DNA of 11,371 nt from Irpex lacteus (Eukaryota > Basidiomycota > Agaricomycetes > Polyporales > Irpicaceae), in contig MQVO02000290.1 in the NCBI GenBank assembly GCA_001986395.2, positions 1 to 11,371 of the forward strand, in the 5' to 3' direction. The notes beneath the pieces were generated by a model. The model saw only the letters and a program-made list of their open reading frames with translations, searched no databases and had not been told where the DNA came from. The position numbers and the translations under genes were made by a program. This document shows positions 1 to 6,844 of this stretch, piece after piece (position 1 is the first letter of the stretch; each line of letters begins with the position of its first letter).

Positions 1-98
1 GGGGGAGTGTCAAGACGAGTACCATTTGCATCAATCCGAATATAATATATTTGTACTTTTTCTATATAATCGGCAGGGTATTCTCTATCAAAATAGTA
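1..98 (-). other. Unrecognised minus-strand open fragment, runs off the window edge
   Basis: On the minus strand a stop-free stretch of 32 codons runs from a TAA near 99-101 to the window edge. It has a protein-like composition (DREYPADYIEKVQIYYIRID). It follows another open stretch on the same strand (152-334) in a different frame, so the two may be parts of one frameshifted gene. I do not recognise the family. A chance open frame cannot be excluded at this length. Confidence 0.2.
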
Positions 99-151
99 TT
101 ATGTATTATTTTAGCTATATTTTTATATTCTTCGAGTTTATAGATATATTA

Positions 152-334
152 TATAATACTAGAACACAACGCCCATTTTCATGTAAGATGTTGGAATGTA
201 TTTATAATTCTTTCTACGTATGCATCAGATATATTATTATGTCTATGTATAACAGTAAAATCTTGTTTTTCATTTTCAATAACTCTTTGTATAATTTCTA
301 GATAACAGATAAAAGTATAGAATGGTTTATAAAT
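152..334 (-). other. Unrecognised minus-strand open fragment with one TGA
   Basis: Read on the minus strand, this is about 60 codons between a TAG (335-337) and a TAA (149-151), with a single internal TGA. The composition is charged and protein-like (LEIIQRVIENEKQDF, then RHNNISDAYVERI). If TGA is tryptophan the fragment is uninterrupted; otherwise it is a broken remnant. The overlapping plus-strand frame is rich in Tyr, Phe and Ile and looks like non-coding A+T DNA. No family was recognised. Confidence 0.2.
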
Positions 335-338
335 CTAT

Positions 339-356
339 CCAAAAAAACTAGGCTCT
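339..356 (+). repeat. Half copy of the dispersed palindromic element (left arm)
   Basis: The sequence CCAAAAAAACTAGGCTCT is the left arm of the hairpin family described at 1215-1262. The same arm, with one A fewer and the same CTAGGCTCT ending, is at 5900-5916. No right arm follows. Confidence 0.5.
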
Positions 357-373
357 TTGTTGGAAGTACTTTT

Positions 374-652
374 TTAATTTATCCTTTTTATTACCTTAAC
401 TTCTATTAAATTACTGTTATTTGATAGAAGAATAACTAATTCTAAACCCAATAATATTAATTCCTCATTAGAGAGATATAGATTGTTTTCACTACGGTAC
501 TCTAAAAATTTACATTCATTACTTATTACTCCACTTTCTAAATCTTTATTATACTTTTCTATACATACCAGTTCACTGCTGAGTACTACCAACAACACTT
601 CTAACACATGCACTAGAAATACTTTACTGAGACTGAGATTTTGTTGATGCAA
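374..652 (-). CDS. Hypothetical 92-codon open frame
   Basis: This is an uninterrupted minus-strand frame opening at a TTG, with an in-frame TAA a few codons upstream. The middle is charged (ELVCIEKYNKDLESG) and the C-terminus is leucine- and valine-rich. No motif is recognisable. The frame begins inside the 660-678 direct repeat region, so the start is not convincing. It may be a decayed fragment of a larger gene on the minus strand together with 152-334 and 1-98, or simply a chance frame. Confidence 0.2.
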   Translation of the reverse strand: MHQQNLSLSKVFLVHVLEVLLVVLSSELVCIEKYNKDLESGVISNECKFLEYRSENNLYLSNEELILLGLELVILLSNNSNLIEVKVIKRIN

Positions 653-659
653 ATAAAGA

Positions 660-678
660 CAATCAATACTTTTTTAAT
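660..678 (+). repeat. 19-bp direct repeat, copy 1
   Basis: The sequence CAATCAATACTTTTTTAAT recurs exactly at 2210-2228. The two copies bracket the whole nad4/LAGLIDADG debris field, which suggests they mark the ends of a rearranged or inserted segment. Confidence 0.7.
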
Positions 679-713
679 CTACTTAAAATAAAATTAAATA
701 AATTACACAGTCT
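678..713 (+). repeat. 36-bp direct repeat, copy 1
   Basis: A 36-bp stretch starting TCTACTTAAAATAAAATT and ending ACACAGTCT is identical to 1509-1544. It abuts the 19-bp repeat on its left and the distal nad4 fragment on its right. Confidence 0.8.
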
Positions 714-721
714 TTCTTTCT

Positions 722-925
722 TTTTAATCTTATTCCCCTTTCTCCTACTTTAATAAGTAGACCTGATGATACAAAACCATGAGCTACTGATAATACTAAA
801 CTACCAGTTAAACCTGTGATACTATAAGAGAATATACTTAATATACATACAGCCATATGAGATAAAGAACTCTAAGCTACTATAACTATCAGATCAGTTT
901 GTCTTAATGTTATTATAGGTGCCCT
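722..925 (-). pseudogene. nad4: nad4 fragment (central/C-terminal part), antisense
   Basis: Minus-strand translation gives a clear piece of NADH dehydrogenase subunit 4, a proton-pumping membrane subunit of complex I. It reads TLRQTDLIVIVA, a stop where Tyr is expected, then SSLSHMAVCILSIFS and SVAHGFVSSGLLIKVGE. This covers the conserved TLRQ-D and AYSS-SHM membrane helices and the AHGFVSSGL segment. A TAG replaces the conserved Tyr codon, and nothing recognisable of NAD4 follows the VGE. About two hundred residues are missing between this piece and the N-terminal piece at 1891-2187. It is a non-functional remnant; an intact nad4 must lie elsewhere if complex I is present. Confidence 0.85.
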
Positions 926-926
926 A

Positions 927-950
927 ATTAAAATTTAATTAAATTTTAAT
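927..950 (+). repeat. Perfect 24-bp A/T palindrome
   Basis: The stretch is its own reverse complement, with arms ATTAAAATTTAA and TTAAATTTTAAT. It is preceded by CTA, as is the related 29-bp palindrome at 5919-5947. It lies at the upstream edge of the nad4 fragment. Confidence 0.7.
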
Positions 951-983
951 AACCCCTACCAAAATAATTAAATAATTTATTAA

Positions 984-1008
984 GCCACTAGCCACTAAAG
1001 TGGAGTGG
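984..1008 (+). repeat. G+C hairpin of the AGCCACT type
   Basis: GCCACTAGCCACT is followed by AAAGTGGAGTGG, giving a short strong stem. The AGCCACT/AGTGG motif recurs at 2528-2600, 4122-4155 and 5648-5670. Confidence 0.5.
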
Positions 1009-1042
1009 AGAGTGATTACAATAAACTATTATTCTTTTGAAG

Positions 1043-1060
1043 AGTTAAATAAATAGAGTA
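1043..1060 (+). repeat. 18-bp direct repeat, copy 1
   Basis: AGTTAAATAAATAGAGTA recurs exactly at 1378-1395, in the same spacer. Confidence 0.6.
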
Positions 1061-1214
1061 GGGAAAAGAGTTAAATAATTATAAAAATATTATTCTAAGA
1101 TTATTTATTATTAATCGCTAGCTCCCTTTAAATTCTTTAACTTTACTCATCTTTGAGAGAACAAACATTAATTTATTTTAATTGTTTAATTAAATTTATT
1201 CTTATTCTAACAAT

Positions 1215-1262
1215 CCCCCAAAAAACTAATTAGAATGAATTCTAATTCCTAGTGTTTTTGGG
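1215..1262 (+). repeat. Dispersed palindromic element, copy 1
   Basis: The left arm is a C-run, an A-run and CTAATTAG. The right arm is CTAATTCCTAG, a T-run and GGG. The centre TTAGAATGAATTCTAA is itself nearly palindromic. The same architecture recurs at 3193-3243, 6288-6337, 6663-6718, 7690-7731 and 9396-9439, in composite form at 5868-5984, and as half copies elsewhere. It could form a long hairpin in DNA or RNA. Confidence 0.8.
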
Positions 1263-1288
1263 ACTCTGATTCTTTAGTTATTATTTGT

Positions 1289-1310
1289 AAGTTAATTGGA
1301 GGGAGGACAC
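1289..1310 (+). repeat. 22-bp direct repeat, copy 1
   Basis: A 22-bp stretch containing GTTAATTGGAGGGAGGACAC is repeated exactly at 1354-1375, 65 bp downstream. This is a local duplication of a G-rich motif. Confidence 0.75.
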
Positions 1311-1353
1311 AAGGGGGAATCCCTCTAGTACTAATCTTAACTCTTTGGAACCC

Positions 1354-1375
1354 AAGTTAATTGGAGGGAGGACAC
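1354..1375 (+). repeat. 22-bp direct repeat, copy 2
   Basis: Exact second copy of 1289-1310. It runs directly into the second copy of the 18-bp repeat at 1378-1395. Confidence 0.75.
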
Positions 1376-1377
1376 TC

Positions 1378-1395
1378 AGTTAAATAAATAGAGTA
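1378..1395 (+). repeat. 18-bp direct repeat, copy 2
   Basis: Exact second copy of 1043-1060, three bases downstream of the 22-bp repeat copy 2. Confidence 0.6.
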
Positions 1396-1508
1396 TTTAT
1401 TATCCTTTAGGTTAAAGAGAATTAGAATAAATAATAAGATAGCTATTTACTTAGTCTATCCATATTCCACAAAGGGTATTAGTTAGAATTATATTGTTAA
1501 ATAGACCC

Positions 1509-1544
1509 TCTACTTAAAATAAAATTAAATAAATTACACAGTCT
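1509..1544 (+). repeat. 36-bp direct repeat, copy 2
   Basis: Identical to 678-713. It lies just upstream of the LAGLIDADG remnant. A shorter related stretch (GTACTTAAAATAAAAT) occurs at 1888-1903, immediately after that remnant. Confidence 0.8.
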
Positions 1545-1556
1545 GTACCCTAAAAT

Positions 1557-1577
1557 AATTCTAACTAGTTTTTTTGG
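1557..1577 (+). repeat. Half copy of the palindromic element (right arm)
   Basis: CTAACTAGTTTTTTTGG matches the right arm of the dispersed palindromes. It directly abuts the first recognisable codon of the LAGLIDADG remnant, so the element lies at the breakpoint. Confidence 0.55.
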
Positions 1578-1894
1578 ATGGTAGTAGGATTTACTATTGC
1601 TGAAGGATCCTTCCATATTAAGTCCAACGGTGATTTCTGTTTTAGTCTGAAGCAACGTCCACATCTAGTACTGTTTGAAGCACTGCGGCTACTATTTAAC
1701 ACTCGTGTAAAGATTCACACATCAGATGGTTATAATACTTTGGTTATGACTTCACTACGGGATCTGACAACAGTGGTTACTTTCTTCTATTCTCCGGGCT
1801 TCACCCTCTGACAGGACTGAAGCTTCACAGCTACATGCGGTGGATCGAACAAATGAAGGTAATTATTAATAAAAAGAATAGGGGAGGTACTTAA
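1578..1894 (+). pseudogene. LAGLIDADG homing endonuclease, C-terminal half, frameshifted
   Basis: This is the second half of a double-motif LAGLIDADG endonuclease, an intron-encoded DNA endonuclease that drives intron homing. The motif helix reads VVGFTIAEGSF with its acidic metal-binding Glu, followed by FCFSLKQRPHLVLFEALRLLF, typical of the second repeat. The frame ends at 1809-1811. The expected continuation, FSGLHPLTGLKLHSY then MRWIEQMK, is read in the +1 frame and ends at TAA 1892-1894. A single-base frameshift near 1785-1800 therefore breaks it. The first LAGLIDADG repeat is absent, replaced by a palindrome arm. It is on the strand opposite the nad4 remnants flanking it, so it is not a normal nad4 intron protein in place. 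It is visibly richer in G+C than its surroundings. Confidence 0.85.
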
Positions 1895-2187
1895 AATAAA
1901 ATATCAAAAAGAAGAATATCTAGCACTACAAATATAGCAATTATAAATGCAGGTACATTATGATATACATTATTCCAACTAGCTAGTACATAGATAGGCG
2001 TTATAAAGGTAGTAAGTATAACTATGTATAGATTAATGGCTCCATATGTAGATGACAATAAGGTAACATAATCCTCTACTGCTTTATATTAACTTAAAGA
2101 AATATAGAAGGAATACCATATCTGTAGTGATAGAATTAATACTACTGTAGAGATAGTTAGGGTAATATAATTAGCATAGACCTTCAC
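1891..2187 (-). pseudogene. nad4: nad4 fragment (N-terminal part), antisense
   Basis: Minus-strand translation gives an N-proximal piece of complex I subunit NAD4. It has a membrane segment (ITLTISTVVLILSL then QIWYSF), an in-frame TAA, AVEDYVTLLSSTYGAINLY, ILTTFITPIYVLASWNN, and AFIIAIFVVLDILLFDI. The TYG-x-N/D-LY, LTTF-TPI and LASWNN blocks are characteristic. A stretch before LDILLF appears deleted, and the conserved FFES following it is missing. It ends at a TAA where the debris field begins. It is non-functional; with 722-925 it represents one nad4 broken into at least two pieces in the same orientation. Confidence 0.85.
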
Positions 2188-2209
2188 AACTATAAAGCTT
2201 TCCCCCCTT

Positions 2210-2228
2210 CAATCAATACTTTTTTAAT
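2210..2228 (+). repeat. 19-bp direct repeat, copy 2
   Basis: Exact copy of 660-678. It marks the other edge of the nad4/endonuclease debris. Confidence 0.7.
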
Positions 2229-2527
2229 TTAGGGGGGAGTGGTTACTATGGATACCAAATCTGGAAGAAATTTGTGTACATACAGAATCAATAAACAATC
2301 TGCCTCTCGGCTCCTGGTACTCTTTGAAGTCCCACACTTCGTCGGGGAGCTGTTAAATTTAAGCCGAATTTTAATAGATAACCCAAATAAAAATAAATTA
2401 ATAAAACAAAAAACTTTTTTTAATAATAAAAGAATCGATGACAATATAGTTAACATCAAATAGTATTTTAAAGGAGTTATTTAAGGATAACTAGCAAATT
2501 TATAAAAAAGGAGGTATAAAACCAAAA

Positions 2528-2600
2528 GCCACTGTCCAATATCCTCTATCCTCTATCATCTTTAGGGGGGAGAGGGGCTGGACGGAATAAATAAAGTGGC
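2528..2600 (+). repeat. G+C-rich hairpin near the 5' end of rnl
   Basis: Nested inverted repeats are visible: GCCACT (2528) with AGTGGC (2595), and GTCCA (2534) with TGGAC (2579). They enclose a pyrimidine run (ATCCTCTATCCTCT) facing a purine run (GGGGGGAGAGGGG). The same pyrimidine-run theme occurs at 7541-7621. It may be an inserted element within or just before the 5' end of rnl. Confidence 0.5.
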
Positions 2601-2776
2601 GATCCTAAGGGAAACCTTTATATTTAAACTTCCTGAAGTAAACCATTTCAGTAAGGAAAGGAAAGGAAATCAACCGAGACTCCGAGAGTAATGGTGAGTG
2701 AAATCGGATTAGCCTAAAAGATAATTTTTTACAATTAAAGTAATAATAAAATATTTTATAGTATTTATCTTATGTA

Positions 2777-2809
2777 CCTTTTTATTTATTTAATAATAAA
2801 AAAAAAAGG
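2777..2809 (+). repeat. CCTTTTT/AAAAAGG hairpin inside rnl
   Basis: CCTTTTT, an A/T loop, then an A-run and GG. The same design is at 4307-4331, 6195-6220, 7027-7056 and 7569-7591. Here it lies in an expanded variable region of domain I. Confidence 0.5.
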
Positions 2810-3192
2810 GAAGAAATATTAAATAAATAAGTATGAATAAAGTAACCAAAGAAGGTGAAAGTCCTGTGTAATTAAAAAAATTATCGAATATTAAATTAAT
2901 ATTCTAATAAAAATATAAAGTACGATGAGAGTTAACTTGTCGGAATATAGGGGAACCATCCTCTAAGGCTAAGTATTATAAATTTAGCGATAGTGAAAAG
3001 TACTGTGAAGGAAAAGTTGAAAAAGTAATGTTATAGACATTGTGAAATAGTCTTGAATTAGTAACTCTATAAGCAGTCGAAGTTTTTTAAAATGACGGCG
3101 TACCTTTTGCATAATGGGTCAGCAAGTTAATGGGAGTAGCAAGGTTAAAAGCCCTAGCGAAAGCGACTGGACATAAAATTTAATTAGTAAAA

Positions 3193-3243
3193 CCCCCAAA
3201 AAAAACTAGTTAGAATTATTTATAATTACTAGTGTTTTTGGGG
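3193..3243 (+). repeat. Dispersed palindromic element, copy inside rnl
   Basis: A C-run/A-run/CTAGTTAGAATTA arm is followed by a TAATTACTAGTG/T-run/GGGG arm. It lies between the GCGAAAGCGACTGG and GACCCGAAG blocks of rnl, a variable stem, so it would be transcribed as an extra hairpin within the rRNA. Confidence 0.8.
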
Positions 3244-4121
3244 TATTAACTAAATTAGTGTTGGATAAGTTACTTCTATTAGACCCGAAGCTAGGTGATC
3301 TTCCCTAGACCAGATTTTAATCTTAAATGATGAATGGATCGAACGGGTGAATGTTGCATAATTCTCCGATGAGTTTAGGGAAGCGGTGAAATGCCAATCT
3401 GACCTAGTGATAGCTGGTTTTCTACGAAACATATGTAGGTATGACATCTATACAAAATTTATGAAGGTACAGCACTCAATTCCAAATAAATTATAATTTT
3501 TAATTATAATCAATGTTTAAGTTGCGGGGACGTAAAAATCTTACCAATGGAAGAGAATCTCGGAATTACATAAATTGATGATAGATATTCAGACTACTCA
3601 TGCTAAGGTGGGTAGTCAAGACGGAAACAGCCGAGAACACGAATCAAGGTCCCAAATGATTATTAAGTGAAATTAAGGTAGTAGCAAAATTGAACGCAAC
3701 TGTAAAGTGAGCCTGGTAGTCGCTATCTTTTAATGACCGTTTGTAACAACGTATCAGTCTTCAGAATGTCGCACCGAAAATTTAACGGGTCTTAAATAAT
3801 CAACCGATATCGTGTTGCTTTAGAATAGTCAAATAATTCTATTCTAAATCTAGGTAGTAGAACATTCAGGAAACCTGAAATTAAATAGTGTTTCATTATT
3901 TATAGGATACTGAAGAGATAATGCTGACATGAGTAACGTAAAAAGAAGTTATAATACTTCTCGCCGAATACGAAAGGGTTATAAGGAAAGGTTAAACCTC
4001 CTTATGTTAATGCGGCCTCTAAGGTTCAAAACCAATGTTTTGACTGATGAGTTTAAAACCTAAAGTTCTTTTTGAACCGGGAAAATAAAGTTTTTTTTAA
4101 ATTAAATAGTAATCTTTACTG

Positions 4122-4155
4122 CCCCTGCCTTAAGCCACTGGCTTTGGGCAAGGGG
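4122..4155 (+). repeat. G+C cluster hairpin inside rnl
   Basis: CCCCTGCC faces GGGCAAGGGG, and the inner AAGCC-ACT-GGCTT forms a perfect five-pair stem. It sits in a long A/T stretch, as yeast-type mitochondrial GC clusters do. It is probably a variable-region insertion in the rRNA. Confidence 0.65.
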
Positions 4156-4306
4156 AACAATTATTATTTTATTTTTTAATTTTAATCTACCGTACCCTAA
4201 ACCGACACAGGTTCGTAGGTAGAGTATACCAAGGCGTAGAGCTAAAAGTTGTTAAGGAACTCGGCAAGTTCTCCTCTAAAGTTAGACGATAAGAGGAACC
4301 TATTAC

Positions 4307-4331
4307 CCTTTTTTTTTAATTCTTAAAAAGG
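4307..4331 (+). repeat. CCTTTTT/AAAAAGG hairpin inside rnl
   Basis: A T-run arm and an A-run arm, each capped by a CC/GG pair, form a short hairpin in a variable helix of rnl. It belongs to the same family as 2777-2809. Confidence 0.45.
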
Positions 4332-5647
4332 ATATAGGTGGCACAAAATCGGAGGCCCCGACTGTTTACTAAAAACACAATTCAGAGCAATGATTAATAT
4401 CATAGTATTCTGGATGAAACTTGCCCAATGCCAAATAAATAAGAGAGGTGATAGGATAACTATTACTAATCAAATCAATGGTTAATAGCGGTCTTAACTA
4501 TGAGGATCCTAAGGTAGCAAAATAAATTGGCCATTAAATGTGGTCCGGTATCAATAGTTTAACGATGGTCTCACTGTCTCTACAACTTGCTCAGTGAAAT
4601 TGAATTACCCGTGCAGATGCGGGTTACCTCCAGGTGGACGGGAAGACCCTATGCAGCTTTACTGTAGTTAGTCATCATGTTAATCAAACCTTAGTATGAA
4701 GTGATTAGGGATGTCGATAGACGAAAGGTGAGATACCTTAAGACTTTGGTTTCAGATTAAATTTACCTCTTATTTAATAGATAGAGAGATAGTTGACTAA
4801 TGGGCAGTTTGACTGGGGCGGTCGCTTTTGAAAGAGTATCAAAATGCATCCATAGTTTTAATTAAAAAAAATATAAGACGCTTATATACAGACATATAAA
4901 ATCAATTTGTTATTAAAATTGATGATTATTTATTATTTATATTAAAAATTTTTAAGGTATAGCTAGATTTTTGAAAGGAGATCAATCAACCAGTGATAAA
5001 GGTTGTAATGGCGTAATGGCTAGAGCATGCTTAACTGATAGACTTAGAAGTCGGACAGATACGTAAGTAGGGCATAGTGACCCCTCGCTATATTATGGAA
5101 TAGACGGGGATCAATCGATAAAAGTTACGCTAGGGATAACAGGCTGATAGCTGGTGAGAGTACACATTGTCCCAGCTGTTTGGCACCTCGATGTCGACTC
5201 AACCTATCCTCCGGGGGCAAAAGCTCGGAAGGGTTCGGCTGTTCGCCGATTAAAAGGTTACGCGAGTTGGGTTTAATACGACGTGAGTCAGTATGGTCCC
5301 TATCTTCTGGAGGGATAAATAGTAAAAAGGGAGAGACCTTCTAGTACGAAAGGATCAATAGGCTGTGTTTCTATAGTGTACCAATTGTTGAAATAATTGC
5401 ATAAAAAATTAAAAATGCATAGTTGGGTAGCCACAAACATATTAGATAAGTGCTGAAGGAATAAATGCACGAAACTATCCCCTAGATACTATCATTAAAA
5501 TATCTTTAGTATATTTTAATTTTTTAAGAAATAGAACATTTCTTGATAGGATGTAAATGTAAGTACTGTAAAGTATTAAGTTTAACATTACTAATTTATT
5601 AAATAGACTATATGCTCAATTATTGTCAATAAAAAATCTTTCAGCCC

Positions 5648-5670
5648 AGCCACTTTCTGGTAGAGTGGCT
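5648..5670 (+). repeat. AGCCACT/AGTGGCT hairpin just after rnl
   Basis: AGCCACT (5648-5654) and AGTGGCT (5664-5670) form a perfect 7-bp stem with a 9-nt loop, about 45 nt past the estimated rnl 3' end. It may be a G+C cluster of the local family, or it may serve in rRNA 3' processing; the latter is inference only. Confidence 0.55.
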
Positions 5671-5867
5671 TATTCTTTTGTTTTATAAAAAAAAGGGAGT
5701 TAGTAATAAATTTTATTTTAATTTAAAGTTAAGATATTAAAAAGGGAACAGATGATTCTTATATAATAGTTTAAACTAAATCATAAATTAAATCTTAATA
5801 TTCATATTTTCAATATAATTGTAATCCTATTGCTTTATTGTCATTGCTGGATCTATAGTTTAATCAT

Positions 5868-5984
5868 CCACCAAAAAAACTAATTATTTCTAATTCCATT
5901 CCAAAAAACTAGGCTCTAATTAAAATTTAATTTAATTAAATTTTAATAATCGCGGATGAAAGAATTATAACTAGTTTTTTGGGG
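5868..5984 (+). repeat. Composite (nested) palindromic element
   Basis: A left arm with CTAATTATTTCTAATTCC (5868-5897) is followed by a second left arm with the CTAGGCTCT ending (5900-5916). Then come a 29-bp A/T palindrome (5919-5947), a short non-repetitive stretch, and a right arm CTAGTTTTTTGGGG ending at 5984. The order reads as one palindrome interrupted by another element and by the A/T palindrome also seen at 927-950. Confidence 0.7.
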
Positions 5985-6080
5985 AAGAATACATAAAATT
6001 AAATAAAATATTATAAATAAAAATAATTAAATAAATATATTTTAATTTAAGTTATATCTAAATAAAAAAAGTATTTAATT

Positions 6081-6096
6081 ATATAAGAGAGTATAA
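6081..6096 (+). repeat. 16-bp direct repeat, copy 1
   Basis: ATATAAGAGAGTATAA recurs exactly at 6434-6449 in the same spacer. The function is unknown. Confidence 0.5.
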
Positions 6097-6194
6097 ATTT
6101 TACTAAAATAATTTATTAAAAAAAATAAAGATATAAAAACATAAAATAATTATTAATATATACAATCTCTTCTTACTAACTATAATTCTCTCTA

Positions 6195-6220
6195 CCCTTT
6201 TTTTAATTAAATAAAAAAGG
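6195..6220 (+). repeat. CCTTTTT/AAAAAAGG hairpin
   Basis: CCCTTTTTTTAATTAAAT is followed by AAAAAAGG. Same short hairpin design as 2777-2809 and 7027-7056. Confidence 0.45.
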
Positions 6221-6287
6221 AGAAAACTATAATAATTTATTAAAAATAGAAGAAAACTAGGTAATTTAGATTCTAGTTTTAAAATAA

Positions 6288-6337
6288 CCCCACAAAAAAC
6301 TAGTTAGAATTAATTATAATTCCTAGTTTTTTGGGGG
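6288..6337 (+). repeat. Dispersed palindromic element
   Basis: CCCCACAAAAAACTAG and CCTAGTTTTTTGGGGG are the arms. The core AGTTAGAATTAATTATAATT is nearly identical to that of the rnl copy. Confidence 0.8.
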
Positions 6338-6433
6338 ATCTGTGAAGATTATTATTATATATTGGATATTAAGATTAAAAAAGGTTTATTAATATCTATT
6401 AACGATAGTAAAATAGCTATAAATGATAGTAAA

Positions 6434-6449
6434 ATATAAGAGAGTATAA
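6434..6449 (+). repeat. 16-bp direct repeat, copy 2
   Basis: Exact copy of 6081-6096. A short tandem GATAGTAAAATA motif lies just upstream at about 6404 and 6425. Confidence 0.5.
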
Positions 6450-6662
6450 CTTAAACCAAGTCTCTCATTTTCATTATATTTTGAAGTAAGGAAAGAGTAA
6501 TAAGATTTCAGCAAGTAATAAGATATATCCAAGTTTAAGATCTATGAAAGTTTAATAGGAGACTAGTAAGACTTAAAGGTGTGGGTGGAAAGGGATAGTT
6601 CCATCGATAAAGAGGAAGGCATGTGTAATAAACAAGGAATGAATATTATAAATCCAAACAAT

Positions 6663-6718
6663 CCACCAAAAAACTAGTTATAATTAATTCTACCGATAGC
6701 GACCCTAGTTTTTTGGGG
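6663..6718 (+). repeat. Dispersed palindromic element with altered loop
   Basis: The arms CCACCAAAAAACTAGTTA and CCTAGTTTTTTGGGG are typical. The core carries a divergent CTACCGATAGCGAC segment, so the loop differs while the arms are kept. Confidence 0.75.
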
Positions 6719-6844
6719 TATGATAATAAAACTGTTCAACAAAAAGACATTAATTGATCGAAACGCAGTTTAGGGAAGGATGCTCTAACTCATAGAAAGA
6801 AAAGAGTAGGGGTGGAATCTTAATAATAAGATAGTGTCCATACA

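Larger units (their letters stand above)
952..1556. other. Non-coding spacer between the two nad4 pieces, repeat-rich
   Basis: No gene is recognisable on either strand. The stretch holds a CCACT/AGTGG hairpin (984-1008), an 18-bp direct repeat (1043-1060 and 1378-1395), a 22-bp direct repeat (1289-1310 and 1354-1375), one full palindromic element (1215-1262) and the second copy of the 36-bp repeat. It looks assembled from duplicated pieces. Confidence 0.6.
2480..5605 (+). rRNA. rnl: Mitochondrial large-subunit ribosomal RNA
   Basis: This is the 23S-like RNA of the mitochondrial ribosome, about 3.1 kb. Recognisable conserved blocks in order are: GAAATCAACCGAGACTCCG near 2668; GACCCGAAGCTAGGTGATC near 3281; ACGGAAACAGCCGAGAACAC near 3621; CCTAAGGTAGC near 4508; the block around GACGGGAAGACCCTATG near 4637; AGGGATAACAGGCTGATAGC near 5132, in the peptidyl-transferase domain; GGCACCTCGATGTCG near 5181; and the sarcin-ricin loop AGTACGAAAGGATC near 5343. 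The 3' end is placed by TAAGTACTGTAAAGTATTAAG at about 5560-5581, the counterpart of the terminal bacterial domain. The 5' end is approximate because the first clear landmark is near 2605. No intron is seen, and the AGGGATAACAGG site is continuous. Several variable helices carry hairpin insertions (2528-2600, 2777-2809, 3193-3243, 4122-4155, 4307-4331). Confidence 0.95.
5606..6844. other. A+T-rich spacer between rnl and trnM
   Basis: No protein gene or RNA gene is recognisable on either strand. The spacer contains a hairpin after rnl (5648-5670), a composite palindromic element (5868-5984), two complete palindromes (6288-6337 and 6663-6718), a CCTTTTT/AAAAAAGG hairpin (6195-6220) and a 16-bp direct repeat (6081-6096 and 6434-6449). 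The segment 6480-6660 is less A/T-biased than its surroundings and might hold an unrecognised structured RNA or decayed gene. Confidence 0.6.

Noticed and set aside
26..301. Plus-strand 91-codon open frame
   Set aside because: It is a Tyr/Phe/Ile-rich translation typical of A+T-rich non-coding DNA, and the minus strand of the same region is more protein-like.
2229..2463. Open frames on both strands between the nad4 remnant and rnl
   Set aside because: They are mutually overlapping and neither translation shows a known motif. The slightly G+C-rich stretch at 2300-2350 remains unexplained, but I cannot support a gene.
3250..3447. Minus-strand 65-codon open frame
   Set aside because: It lies wholly inside conserved rnl sequence and is a shadow.
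5130..5150. Possible omega-type intron insertion site in rnl
   Set aside because: The AGGGATAACAGG sequence continues directly into CTGATAGC, so the site is empty.
6590..6640. Possible mitochondrial RNase P RNA (GAGGAAGG-like motif)
   Set aside because: The conserved partner block with ACAGAAA is not present nearby and no P4 pairing could be built.
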